Assembly (NCBI GenBank): GCA_946902985.2
Contig: OX336391.1
Span: 196,232,289 to 196,296,288, forward strand
Source of the DNA: Meconema thalassinum
Lineage: Eukaryota > Arthropoda > Insecta > Orthoptera > Tettigoniidae
Reading direction: 5' to 3'
Length of the DNA: 64,000 nt
Under the pieces are notes generated by a model that was not told the origin of the DNA, ran no database searches, and saw only the letters and a list, made by a program, of their open reading frames with translations. Both the position numbers and the translations under genes were made by a program. Position 1 is the stretch's first letter. Each line of letters opens with the position of its first letter. Shown here piece after piece: positions 34,826 to 45,650 of this stretch.

Positions 34826-35300
34826 AAAGTGGACATCAGTGATTTTTGCTTAGACTTATGTTTTCTAGGTAAGCTAATATATAAATCCCTGGTTTTGTTC
34901 ACGCACAGTGGGAGTACTCACGCAGCAATAATCTTTAACCAGATCAATCGTTTTGGTATCCCACATGTTAGCAAAAGTATTGTGACGTCGGTAACAGTTG
35001 AAGAGACCTCATTTGCCTGACAAACATGGCTTCCGTTCAGGCGCCCTATGAAAGTCTACGTTGTCCCCTGGAACGGTTGATTCTGTAGCTAACACGGAAT
35101 GTACGAATAGGTCTCCCTTCTCTTGTTCTCCAACTTACACGTCAAAGTGCGCGGCTAATTGCCTGTTTCTTGTTCCGCAAGTATTTTCAATCCTTGTTTT
35201 AAAGAATTGTAAATCAACAAAAGCATGTCTTTGTCTCGGTTCTTGTCAGTCAGCCTAGAATTCAGCTTTTAACTGAGCACGTCTAAACTTACATTAGCTT
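34826..35300. other. No recognisable feature
   Basis: Short overlapping frames only. No TE motif, repeat or conserved protein was recognised. Confidence 0.55.
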
Positions 35301-35480
35301 GCCACGGTCGGTGAGTGGTCAACATGTCAGTCTACTAACCCCAAGCTTGCAGGTACGCTCCTGGCCGTGGAAAGTGATTTTTGAGAGGCGGCAAAAATTA
35401 CGACACCATGTCATACGATGTTGGCATGTCAAAGAACCCGTTGGAATTCAGTAGGCCGAGTTCATAATGGCAAAATTAAT
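35301..35480 (+). mobile_element. SINE-like element (family S7)
   Basis: Starts ccacggtcggtgagtggtca (A-box-like) with a weak B-box region (gcaggtacgctcctgg). The body includes gacaccatgtcatacgatgt and tggcatgtcaaagaacccgt, a typical SINE tail segment of the kind that reads catgtaaaagatc in family S1. Assignment is by general form. Confidence 0.45.
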
Positions 35481-35659
35481 CTTGGGAGTTTCCGCCAACA
35501 CAAAGTTCCTCATTTCTTTACTAGAAAGATCTATACTTATAAAGGAGCTTAGATATCTAACATCCTTGGCATTCATAGTGCTTCAAGGAACAACGAAATT
35601 CGACATGCAGGCTACTCTATGGGTGCCAAATATCTAAGCTTGCACCCGGCACCGAGGCC

Positions 35660-35870
35660 ATACGATATTATTATTATTATGATTATTATTTATATTATTA
35701 TTATTATAAACTTTCATTACTGACATAGTTCAAAATTTAACTTACAACACTACACATTATAGAGTGTACACCGTTCCAGCCTTCGGACCAGAATTAATTT
35801 TCCTAGCAAAGCCGGAAATCGAACACAAAACTCAGCGGATAAGGAAGCGGTCAAGGCGATACGTAAGGTA
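35660..35870. repeat. (att)n tract and S6 SINE fragment
   Basis: An (att)n-like run lies at 35667-35706. From 35769 ccgttccagccttcggacca to about 35860 matches the S6 element at 34735-34815 on the same strand, with gccggaaatcgaa in place of the B box. Confidence 0.6.
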
Positions 35871-36014
35871 CCAATCTGAAATTTGAAATAATGGAAACCA
35901 TTTTTCAGTGTTGCCAATGTAATTTATTATTGGGAGCTTTTCAGTCGGCCAACACTGATTGATGATCTTCTAATAATGAATCTCATAAGTTAGTATATTG
36001 ACTTTCACGGCCAA

Positions 36015-36200
36015 GCAAATGCTGGGACGGTTCCTACTGACAGGCCACGGCCGCTTCCTTCCACATCCTTGCCCAGTTTCATTCGCCTTCATCAATTCCA
36101 TCTCTCATTCCGACGCGCAGGTCGCCCACGGGCGTCACTTAGAAAGACCAGCACTCGGCCTCTCAGGAGGCCACACGAAAAAAAAGGAAAAAAAACGGCC
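36015..36200 (+). mobile_element. SINE 3' part with poly(A) tail
   Basis: Starts near ctgggacggttcctactgac, continues with ggccacggccgcttccttcc and a C/T-rich segment, and ends in a run of A with few interruptions (36178-36199). The GC-rich body next to AT-rich surroundings and the poly(A) end indicate a retroposed sequence. The head is missing or diverged. Confidence 0.6.
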
Positions 36201-37030
36201 AAGAAACTAACATTCGGCAATTTTTCTAGGTTTATGCCGTGTCTTGTGTGGGGTTTTCTAGGCCTGAAACCAAGATAGCTGGGTTTTAATAAATCTGATA
36301 TTTGACTGAAGTATTTGAAAAACGCGAGAAACTATTTCTAGGCGGGTTGAGGTGGAAATGGAAGCCACCTGCTTAGATCAAAAAGTTCACTTTCGCGAAA
36401 TTTCCCTGTCAAGGACAGAGAAATTAGGCAATTTCTTGGTTATTTCTGGAGTGAGAGTCATCAATTGTTCGTTCATTGCGTCCAAGAAATATATCTATAT
36501 CTCAGAAAGTAGATAACTACTACGTATAATCGCCGCTCTACTGTAAGTGAAACAAATAATTCCCGTCGCGAACTGCAGCAGTGCACCTCCATATAAATGG
36601 CGCGCTAGTCATGTCACATTAGGTTGGGCGGACGCCGCCACACTGACAGAGATGCTATCATCAATCTTGCTTGCCGGAGATCTCAACTCTGTTTGTGGGA
36701 GCTCTTTGATATTCTGATAGCAAGGGGTTTCGTACTTACCTCACTTGATTCGAATTGAGATGCACTGCAGATGGGAAAAATCTCTTAGACTTCATCTATG
36801 AAGAAGCATATTTAATTTATATTAGAGTTAAAGCTGATAAACACGTTTTGGCGTATCTGTTAATCATTCCTAACCATGCCACTTTCTCCATAGATTTCAT
36901 ATTCACACATTCAAAGGTACAGGTTGTTTTAAACCCCGAAGTATTCGTGACTAGTTGAAAATAATAAAATTGCTTTTTCCTTTTGCTAGGCCAGGAAATT
37001 TGCTCCTTTATTACTTATTACAAATCAGAA
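36201..37030. other. No recognisable feature
   Basis: A 67-residue frame at 36755-36958 shows no family features. No repeats, element ends or tRNA-like sequence were recognised. Confidence 0.5.
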
Positions 37031-37034
37031 ATCC

Positions 37035-37375
37035 CTTGGTAGGTGAAAATCTAATGGAAGTAGAATACCTCTGCTACTTAGGAATGGACAAAGAAAAGAT
37101 GATTTAAAATGTAGGTTGTCTCAGGTAAGGAAAGCATTTCTACAAAAAGGAAATCAGTTGACAGGAAATATAGAGAAATAGGTATTAGTAAGTCATCTTT
37201 GAATGGCGTTGTTTGGAGAGTGGTAGGGCCTAATCTACGGAAGTAAAACATGAACTAGTGGCGCAGCAGAAAAGCGGAGAATAGAAGAATTTTAAATGTG
37301 GTGTTACAGGAAAAAGATGAACATTAGATGGGTAGATAGAGTAACAAATGATGTATTAAGATAAGTGGGAGAGGG
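37035..37375 (+). pseudogene. LINE C-terminal remnant
   Basis: The + strand reads, across stops and frameshifts, EVEYLCYLG, then GRCKNDLKCRLSQVRKAFLQ-like text from the run of sequence at 37095-37150, then a segment resembling the post-RT region of non-LTR elements and a final MGR-type piece near 37330. This order is typical of the sequence after the RT domain. It is too decayed for clade assignment, and the reading required choosing frames by eye. Confidence 0.5.
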
Positions 37376-37439
37376 TGCATGTAGAATCGTTTTTATAACC
37401 GCTGTTAATTGTGATGGTTGTATTAGTGTGTTTTATCCG

Positions 37440-37815
37440 TAATTCAGGTAAGGACTGCAGACGATCAATTTCAAGTAGTTCCTACTTTAGCTATCAAATG
37501 CTACCGTCAACGACACCTACCTGTGAACTTAGTTACTAGATGCCACTACAAGCGGCACCTGATTTCGAACGATGGGACTAATAGAACGTTTATCAAATCT
37601 AAGCTACAAATTTTGCTTCGCACAATTGTTGTTTGTGGAAGGTTCTTTTACATGCCATAAATCTAAGTCATGGGGCGCCGGCTTTACTCGTACTTCCCCT
37701 CCGAAGGAAGGCATACTGATTTATTGTTAACGCTCTTAAGAATCCGACGACTTCAGCCGGGTTTTAACCCGCGATCTTGGGTATATAAGCTTAGCATGCT
37801 ACCAACTACAAAAAC
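37440..37815 (-). mobile_element. SINE family S1, diverged copy
   Basis: In the same orientation as 60412-60815: tttcaagtagttcctacttt, tttacatgccataaatctaa, acttcccctccgaaggaagg, then aatccgacgacttcagccgg and gcatgctaccaacta at the tRNA-like end. The shared 3' domain (cgaggacatgttcg) is absent. Confidence 0.75.
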
Positions 37816-37971
37816 GTATCCGCCTTTGTTTACGATTTACGTAAAGGCTATTCCTTCAGAACACTAATCATTACTGTATTCGGAGAAGGGTAGAGAGGAA
37901 TTTCATGGATTCCAACTCGTAGCCACTATTGGTGGGCCGCATGACTATTTGTCCTACAGGTGGAAAGTATT

Positions 37972-38994
37972 AGGGTCCAATAAATAAAATCCCTAAGTCC
38001 GTTTTTTCAACTTTTCAGGAAATCAAATACAAAGTTTCAAACTTACACAAAATCTATATTTTTCACTTCTGTAATCCAATTTTCTGTTACATGGAAATAT
38101 ACATATCAACTATTATTTAAAATAACTAAAAGCTCTTATTACTTGTGAAATGTAGTTTATAAAATGCAAAATACACTCATGGACATAGTGATTTTTTGGT
38201 TTGTATAATGTTTTCCTGTTAATTTTTGGGCTTCAAATGTCACTCGTATTCATCCACATCACCCATTTCATCAGAACTATCAAGACTGGAGGCAGGAGTT
38301 TGAAACACACCGCTATAAAACAATCTGTCATTTACTGGCACATACTGGAGCATGTGTTTTAAGTTCTTCACCTTTCCCTCCTTCAAAGGCAAGTACGTTC
38401 TGTACTTCTGCTTGGGTCTCGAATTCAGCAGACTATTCTTAGATACACCATATCTATACAGTGACACCTCCTTAAAGCCTGTTTCGTTGGCCTCTTCAGA
38501 TAATTGCGTCTTTCCCCCTGCTTGGAAAACGACTCGACAATTCGATATACCTGGCCAACTCGGCCTTAATATGCCCGTGTACATTTACTGATAGTGTAGG
38601 ACAGGAATGACTCTTTCCTCTTTCCTAGGATCTTCAGAACTACCTGTGAGGGATTTTTGCTCAAACGGAACATCAAAATATAGGCCTACCAGTGGACTTA
38701 AGGATTTCTTTCGTTGCCTTGAGCGGACTTAGAGATTTATTTTGCTACATTGAGTGGACTTAGGGATTAATTTTGCTGCATTGAGTGGACTTAGTGATTT
38801 CTTTGGACTTAGGGATTTCTTAAATGTAATTACTAGAAAGTACGAATGATACTTATGCAAGTTACAGAGACTTAAGAGTTATTTATCATTGAAACTTATT
38901 GGAGATTTGAAAAGAGCGGGAAATTTTGGTCCGGATACATGCATTATCTCCATTTGTCAAAAAACGGACTTAGGGATTTTATTTATTGGACCCT
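37972..38994 (-). mobile_element. TIR DNA transposon E1, superfamily not recognised
   Basis: Terminal inverted repeats of about 38 bp: agggtccaataaataaaatc and on through cctaagtccgttttttca (37972-38009), mirrored at 38957-38994 with one mismatch. The inner part of the terminal sequence, ggacttagggattt, is repeated in direct orientation about five times near the right end (38697-38825). One minus-strand reading frame (38240-38584) lies inside. No target-site duplication is evident. Element E2 starts five bases further on. Confidence 0.8.
38240..38584 (-). pseudogene. C-terminal part of an element-encoded protein (E1)
   Basis: 114 residues. An in-frame stop lies directly before the first methionine, and the frame continues upstream with PFEQKSLTGSSEDPRKEERV, so this is the tail of a longer protein that has acquired a stop. 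It ends in KVKNLKHMLQYVPVNDRLFY and an acidic tail (SSDEMGDVDEYE). The K-x-K-[ND]-[LI]-K-x(2)-[LV]-x-Y-[VI]-P pattern is also present at the end of the E2 protein. I associate this ending, from memory, with a large family of uncharacterised transposon-borne proteins in insects; no catalytic motif is visible in the fragment. Confidence 0.6.
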
Positions 38995-38998
38995 CCAG

Positions 38999-40889
38999 AA
39001 TCGGTAATTTCTAAAAGGCCCTTTCTGACATTTTTGGTGAAAATGAGTTAAGTATGGATTTTTGATGCTGAGACGTAAACACACCATTCCATGCTGAATT
39101 GGCCTCTTTATACCTATTAGTGCAGTCACAGGATGCCAATGATATTTGCATTCATTTCTAAAGAGCCCTTTCTGCGGTAGAACGGGCAGTTTAGCAAGGA
39201 ACCAGTGCTAGCCAGATACAGATGCCATCTGGTGGAAAAAAGGGAACTTCCTAACAGCTGCTCTGCTATGATATAATGAGTAACATACAGTAAGAGGTTC
39301 TTTCTCGGATTGATGTGTGTTGAGTTCATAGTTTTGATTAAAAAGATACAGTCAGTCTGAGATACTAGACTTTATATCATTTCAATAATGACGCATGCTA
39401 CAAATGTTAGAAAGGCTCAGGAGGTCTCTCTTTGCTCGAAGTCCCAGGACTCTTTCAACAGACTCAATTACCCATTAACTTAGGCTTCCCGCGCGGGGAA
39501 CGGAGAGCGGGAGGTGCACTCGGCTGCATGACGTCACGCACTCGCCGTCTCCGTATCGCATAACGCCAGACTCCAGGAGTAAACTCAGACTCGATGCATA
39601 TGCACTGAACAACATGACGTCATACACGTCGTAACCGTAACGCATAACGGTAGACCCAAAGCATAACGATGAAGTCGACAAGATCATTTAAAATGATAAA
39701 ACGCGTGAATTAATGTAGGTAGGAATGTAGGAAGAAGGTAGAACAAGGAAAAGGCGTACCAGTAATCCGGAAAATTACCAGAGAAACATTCTAAAGAAGG
39801 CCAAAGTGAAGGGCATTGCTCACATTACATACTCTGGAAAAGTAATACTGTACGCGTATGATGAAAGTACAGCAAAAAAAAAGGTGCCAACGAGGTGTGT
39901 TCGTTCTTTTATAACTACATAGAGGAGTAGGCAACGTTCCAATTCAATGATTCGGCTTCTGACAGCTCTCATTGACCATGTGATAGGGGGTTTGGACTCA
40001 TCAAGCGAGTTGTTAATAAGTTAGACAGAGTGTGTATACCCAAAGAATATGTGGGAATCATTGTAAACTGTGCCCAGAACAACAAATGTACAGCTCACAT
40101 GGTAGGTACAGAGGACATATGCGATTTTAACAGGTGGTGGCCAAATCTCTACAAAAAAGGAGGACTCTCCATGGAATATAGAGGGAGAGGAGTTGAACGC
40201 CAGTCAAAGGTATCATTCAGTACTGCCAGTTACTGTGAATTCAAATATAAGTCAATAATTCCACACACTGTGACCACTTTCGATTTCATTGGTGGACTTG
40301 TACAGCACACTTTTGCCAGGAAAACCTCGAATTAATCTTCCTCAGTGCCCTGTGTACAACGGACGTGATCCCATGAACTCGAAGAAGATAAAAGACATCA
40401 AGAAAGTTATGAAGTACATTCCACATGAATATTTGGAGTATTGTGACGATATATTGAAATGCCCGACAGAAGACAACTAGAGCCATACACAAGAAGAATA
40501 CTTGATGCTACTCTGTGTTATGAAATACTATTGTACGTAACATTATTATAAACTACAACATTACAAAATAAAGTTTTTGACAAGTTTATCGGATTTGATC
40601 GTTAAAAAAACAAATAACCACCAGAATATAACAAATTTAGCACATATAAATATTGACTCAGGCGAGTCATTTCTAAAAGGCCCTTATTTTACAGTTTTTG
40701 GAAGCTTATTCTGTACTTCCTAATGAACCAGACCAAACAAATTTTATTTCTAAACATATATTATGACATTTACATGTATTGTACAAAAAACTGTTGGCCT
40801 CAGATAAATAGTGTAAATGTAAAACATATTTTTGTGTTTTTCGCAAAACTAGTCTCCATGCACATGGGGCCTTTTAGAAATGACCGATA
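38999..40889 (+). mobile_element. TIR DNA transposon E2, superfamily not recognised
   Basis: Left end atcggtaatttctaaaaggc (39000-39019); right end gccttttagaaatgaccgat (40869-40888), its inverse with one mismatch. As in E1, the terminal motif recurs inside the ends: catttctaaagagccctttc near 39154 and gtcatttctaaaaggccctt near 40668. The interior codes for a broken protein on the + strand. No target duplication is evident. Confidence 0.75.
39739..40480 (+). pseudogene. Element-encoded protein of E2, broken
   Basis: N-terminal piece: RTRKRRTSNPENYQRNILKK followed by AKVKGIAHITYSGK (39739-39850), the RKR-x-NPE-[WY] start I know from uncharacterised insect transposon proteins. After a stop and an apparent internal deletion comes a 101-residue frame (40030-40335) with KEYVGIIVNCAQNN, DFNRWWPNLYKK and FSTASYCEFKY. 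A frame change near 40300 then leads to KIKDIKKVMKYIPHEYLEYC and the stop at 40480. The final motif parallels the E1 protein. Function is unknown; transposase is the natural guess because the protein lies between inverted repeats. Confidence 0.6.
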
Positions 40890-41089
40890 GTAGACCTGAG
40901 AGTGGGATTGTATACAATGTGTCGTCTGTGTGTGCTCGTGATTTTACCTTACCTGAATTTTCTCGTTAACTGATACATAAAAGGTTCAGTTATTGAGCAT
41001 GTTACCTGATCAGTCTTTACCTTAATTTATTTGAATTTGAATGGGGGAGCAAACCCTCAGGTTCTACGTTCAACAGTTTTGGCACTTTG

Positions 41090-43448
41090 GCACGAGAGCA
41101 AGGAATGCCACCTTGCTCAACAAATGAGTTTGGAGGAAAGGCGCAACAAGCTGGCCAAAGAAAACTGTTGTTTTGCTTGTCTTAAGATAGGACACAGAGT
41201 GAAAAATTGCAAGGCACATCTTCGTTGCCCACTGTGCACTAGTCCTCACGTTGTGATCATGTGTCATAAACTGAATACAAATAAGGTCGAGGAGAAACCT
41301 GAATCTAAAATACAGGATGATAGGGAAAGGCAGAGCAATATCTCCATGAACATTCAGAGTGCCACAAAGGAGGTGTTTCTACAAACGCTGTGCATCAAAC
41401 TGACACATAAAGGAAAGGAGAAGATGGTCCAAGCACTAATAGACAGTGGATCACAAAGATCCTACATTTTATGGAAGACTGCTGAGGAAATGGGATATAA
41501 ACCTTTGAAGACCGAGATGATGATCCACAAGTTGTTTGGGGGCGCTGAGACCCGTGAAGAAGATCATCACCTGTATGATGTGAACGTAAGCAGTTGTGAT
41601 GGTTCCTTTAATACCACGTTGCAATTGATTGACCAGAAGGTAATCTGTGGGAAGATTCCAAGGTTGAAGTTCGGACCTTGGATGAAGGAAATGAAAGCAA
41701 AAAGGATATGGCTGTCTGATGTGGGAACAAATCCATCCGACGTGGAAGTCCTGCTAGGAGCTGATGTTGCGAGGAGTCTCTTGCTGAATGAAACCCATAA
41801 GCTTGAATCAGGATTGGTTGCTGTGAGGACAACGCTTGGCTGGACCGTGACTGGTAAATTGAAAGACGAAGGGGGTAGTTCCCTGGCTTTGTATTCAACT
41901 ACCCTGTTCATTCAATCTGCTTCTATAACCGACCTTTGGAACTTGGAGACTATAGGCATATCTGACCCCACGGAAAACAAGTCGAGAGAAGAGATGGAAG
42001 AAGTTGCACGTCGTTACTTCCAAGAGACTGTAAAGGTTAATGTGGATAGCCGATATGAAGTTGCGTTACCTTGGTTGGAGAGCCGACAGTACTTACGGAA
42101 CAACAAGGAGATAGCGAAGAAGAGATTGATTTCAGTTTCGAATAGACTGACCAAAGAAGGAAAGTTTGAGGAATATGGAAATGTGTTTCAGGAATGGATG
42201 AATGAGGGCATAATTGAAGAGGTTCCAGAAGGAGAAAAGGAAGACCTGTGTTATTATTTACCACACCGGGGAATCTTCAAAGAAAACTCTACCACCACTG
42301 TGAGACCCGTGTTCGATGGATCCAGCAAATCGAAGGATACTCCTTCTTTAAATGAGTGTCTCGAAAAGGGTCCTAATTTGCTACAACAAATCCCCACACT
42401 TCTATTGATGTTTCGAAAAAATAGGATAGGAGTGATTTCCGATATTAAGAAGGCGTTCCTGCAGATATCTGTTCAGGAAAGTGACCGTGATTTCTTGCGC
42501 TTCTTGTGGTGGAAAGATTCAAAGGATAGTGAATTGAAGGTTTTTCGACATTGCCGAGTCGTATTTGGACTGAATTGCAGCCCATTTCTGCTGGAAGCAG
42601 TTCTTGACCTTCAATTGAAAGAGAGCGTAAACTACCAAGAGACAGCAAAAAGACTGAGAAATTCCTTCTATGTAGACAATTGTATCACCTCTTTGGATAA
42701 TGAGAAAGAATTGAGTACGTTTATAGAAGAATCTACCACATTGCTGGCCAGAGCACATTTTGATCTTCGTAACTGGGAGTACAAAAGTCTAAATTCTCCC
42801 GAGAGTGACTCGTCAGTTCCTGAGGTAACCTCGGTATTAGGACTTCGATGGAACAAGACAGAAGATGTTCTTTCTTGTGAGAAAATTGACATGTCGAAGA
42901 TTGACGACAAGATCACTAGAAGAAATATATTGGCGGCTGCTCAGAGAATCTTTGATCCTATAGGATTCACATGTCCTGTCTCTCTAGTACCGAAGTTGCT
43001 GTTGCAGGAAAGTTGGCGGAAGAAAATGAGCTGGGATGAAGAAATGGAGGATGACTTGAGGAAGAAGTTTGAAATTTGGCATCAAGAACTTGAGGTATTG
43101 CCTGATATTAAAATTCCCAGACAAATGGCACGCTGCAAGACACAGGAATCTTGGAGCCTTCATACGTTCTGCGACGCAATTGCAGTAGCATATGCTGCGG
43201 TTGTGTTTCTTCGTTCAGAAGATGGAAAGGACACAAATATAACGCTTCTTCAAGCAAAGTCTCGTGTAGCCCCGCTGAAAAAAATGACTATTTCGCGGTT
43301 GGAACTCCTAGCTTGTTCAATTGCAGCTCGCCTTGCATTTTCCATAAAGGCAAGTTTAGAATTAGCAGAGCTTTCAACATATTATTGGACAGACTCTACA
43401 ACAGTTCTCTGCCGGATCAAGAGGAAGGAAGTCTGGGGAACTTTGTAG
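41090..43448 (+). pseudogene. BEL/Pao gag (part)-protease-RT-RNase H, copy 1
   Basis: The open frame begins at 41031 in unrelated flank; the element part starts near residue 20. Visible in order: zinc-knuckle type CFACLKIGHRVKNC with a further CPLC pair; protease ALIDSGSQRS (DSG active site, about residue 137); RT with VISDIKKAFLQI (first aspartate, about 42435) and FYVDNCITS (42665), where the usual YVDD reads YVDN; peptidase A17-type AAAQRIFDPIGFTCP; RNase H with FCDA, RLEL and WTDS. The frame stops at 43448, where the protein continues in another frame. Copy 2 has the same break, so it predates the duplication or belongs to the element. Confidence 0.9.
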
Positions 43449-45352
43449 CAAATCGAGTGAAGGAAATTAAACAGTTGTCTAACCCTGATAGCTGGAATCA
43501 TGTACGTGGAGTGAATAACCCGGCTGACCTACCTTCTAGGGGTTGTTCTGCTTCCAAACTCTTGACGTCGAAATGGTGGGAGGGCCCTCATTGGTTGAGA
43601 TCTCCTAATTCGGAATGGCCTCTCGACAATGCCTTGCCTGATGAAGAAAGGGTAAATGAAGAGAAAAGGAAAGGAATTTCAACTGTACTAGTTTCTGTGG
43701 AACCAGAAGGAAAGTGGTATCTGAAATTCTTTTCCAAGTACTCAAAAGTTGTCAGGATGACGGCCTGGATTCTACGATTCATCCACAACACAGCAAAAGA
43801 AGGCAAAAAACGTATTTCAAAGGAACTCCAAGTCGAAGAATTGCATGTAGCTGAAAGGAGACTGTTGAAGATCGTTACGCAAGAGATGCTCGCCGAAAAG
43901 GAGCAGTCCTTCAAAAATCTGAACGTGTTTGAAGATGAAAGAGGATTACTTCGAGTAAAAACAAGGTTCATAAGGAGACCGGAAGATGAATTATTCCTCA
44001 CTCCAATGCTGCTACCAGCTAAACACCAGCTAGTTCACATGATGATCATGGAGAAACATCTAGAAATGTCTCACGCTGGAGTACAAGTTCTTCTCTCCAC
44101 TTTGCGAGAACGGTTTTGGATTTTTAATGGTAGAAGGACAATAAGAAAGGTGATTTCGAGCTGTGTCAGGTGCAGAAGACACCAAGCAAAGGGAATTACC
44201 ATCGAAGTTGCACCTTTGCCAGAGGATCGGATTAGAGACGCTTCTGTCTTTGAAATTGTAGGAATTGATCTGGCTGGCCCGTTATACCTCCGAGGAGGTG
44301 AAAAGGTCTGGGTGGTGCTATTACCGTGTGCGGTCTTCAGAGCAGTGCATTTTGAACTCGTTAGGACCCTATCTACTCCAGGGTTTCTGCAAGCATTGAG
44401 GAGATTCGTCGCTCGAAGAGGGAGACCAAACATCATTTACAGTGATAATGGGACAAATTTTGTGGGAGCAGAAAATGCTTTCAGTGAAGTTGACTGGACC
44501 AAAATAAATGTTGAGGCTACGTGCATGAGAATTGTTTGGAAATTCAATCCTCCCACTGCTGCATGGTGGGGTGGGTTTTGGGAGCGTATTGTTCAAATGC
44601 TGAAGAAGTTGTTGCGACGAGTACTAGGTCGTTCCTCCTTAGACTATGAGGAACTATTAACGGTTCTGTTGGATGCAGAGGCAGTCATCAATTCTCGGCC
44701 TTTGACTTATTTGTCTGAAGATAGTGATGATTTGGTAGCGTTGACACCTGCAATGTTTCTTCAGGACATTCCGAGGGTGGGAGTACCCGATATTGATCAC
44801 ATTGATCAGATAAACCCTGGAAAAAGGTTCAGGCACATGCAGCATTTGAGGGCAGAATTGCGAAAAAGATTCAGACTAGAGTACCTAGGGCAACTTAAAC
44901 CGGGAAAAGGCAAAGCAAACTCACATCGAGAATTGAAGGTGGGAGAAGTAGTGATCCTTGGAAGTGACAGTGCACGTAGAATGGACTGGCCTTTAGGAAG
45001 GGTGGTTTCAGTACATCCCGGAAAGGACAATGTCGTCAGAGTGGTCAAGGTGAAGACTACAACTGGAGAGTTGAAGCGGCCTGTGCAGAACATCTATCCT
45101 CTAGAAGCAACTCCGTTTACTGAGTGGCAGTGTGAAGAAGTCTTGGATAAAGACCCTGGTGTTCCTGTTTCGAGCTCTGGTGTTCCTGTCTCGATCCCTG
45201 GTGTTCCTGTTTCGAGCTCTGGTGTTCCTGTATCGAGCCCTGGTGCACCTGTATCGAGCCCTGATGTTCCTGTCTCGCCCCCTGGTCTTCCACATTTGAG
45301 TTCGACAAGGTGTGGGAGGAAGATACGAATTCCATCCCGCCTCAATTTGTAA
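43442..45352 (+). pseudogene. BEL/Pao integrase and C-terminal region, copy 1
   Basis: The frame opens upstream, but element sequence in this frame starts at FVANRVKEI (43442). Next come NPADLPSRG, an HHCC zinc-binding region (HMMIMEKHLEMSHAG ... CVRCRRH), the integrase core with GIDLAGP, YSDNGTNF and FWERIV (D, D, E), then a DUF5641-like end (LKVGEVVILGSD, WPLGRVV, RPVQNIYPLE). The protein finishes with a variable run of seven-residue repeats of the GVPVSSS type (45158-45295). The integrase core is open in this copy; the separation from RT/RNase H by a frame change makes the polyprotein incomplete as read. Confidence 0.9.
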
Positions 45353-45424
45353 ATTTTCCTTGATCTGTAATATTTGAAGTACAGTGGTTTTAATCATAGT
45401 ATGATAAAAAAAAAGGTGGGAGGA

Positions 45425-45650
45425 TGTTATGGAACTGATTAAAAGAGTCTAAGTCGTTTTTGGACCCTAAATGGCGGCCGCTGGCTGGAGGGCCATCTTG
45501 TGGTGTTTGGACTTTGTGACAAAAGACTGTGGCAGTTGTTGTTCGTTGTACTATGTTTGAATATGTCTGTTGTATAGTTGTGTAGTGAAATAAATAGTTA
45601 AATTCATAATGGTTAACACTAATTCGATGAATTAGTCCCTTAACAAAACA
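45425..45650 (+). repeat. BEL/Pao 3' LTR, copy 1
   Basis: 226 bp, starts tgttatggaactgattaaaa and ends cccttaacaaaaca. It matches 56022-56247 and, except for the first ~18 bp, 50119-50324. It includes ggcggccgctggctggaggg and a probable polyadenylation signal, aataaa (45588-45593). Confidence 0.92.

Larger units (their letters stand above)
41090..45650 (+). mobile_element. BEL/Pao LTR retrotransposon, copy 1, 5'-truncated
   Basis: Homology to copy 2 begins abruptly at about 41090 (corresponding to 51502 in copy 2). The 5' LTR, primer-binding site and first ~1.1 kb of gag are therefore missing. The remaining order is zinc knuckles, protease, RT, A17 peptidase, RNase H, integrase, polypurine tract (aaaaaaaaggtgggagga, 45407-45424) and 3' LTR. 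This order, with the A17 domain, is diagnostic of BEL/Pao. It contains the empty site for the SINE found in copy 2 (42400-42413). Confidence 0.95.

Noticed and set aside
41031..41089. N-terminal residues of the 805-residue frame as a host protein fused to BEL
   Set aside because: Homology to BEL copy 2 starts at about 41090. The preceding 20 residues are random flank read in frame after a truncation.
43151..43440. First ~97 residues of the frame leading into BEL integrase (same at 53774 in copy 2)
   Set aside because: They are the RNase H coding sequence read in another frame; integrase-frame protein begins at the frame break.
41567..45397. Antisense frames of 60-140 residues across BEL (also 51979-56537)
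   Set aside because: Shadows of the plus-strand polyprotein, with no independent features.
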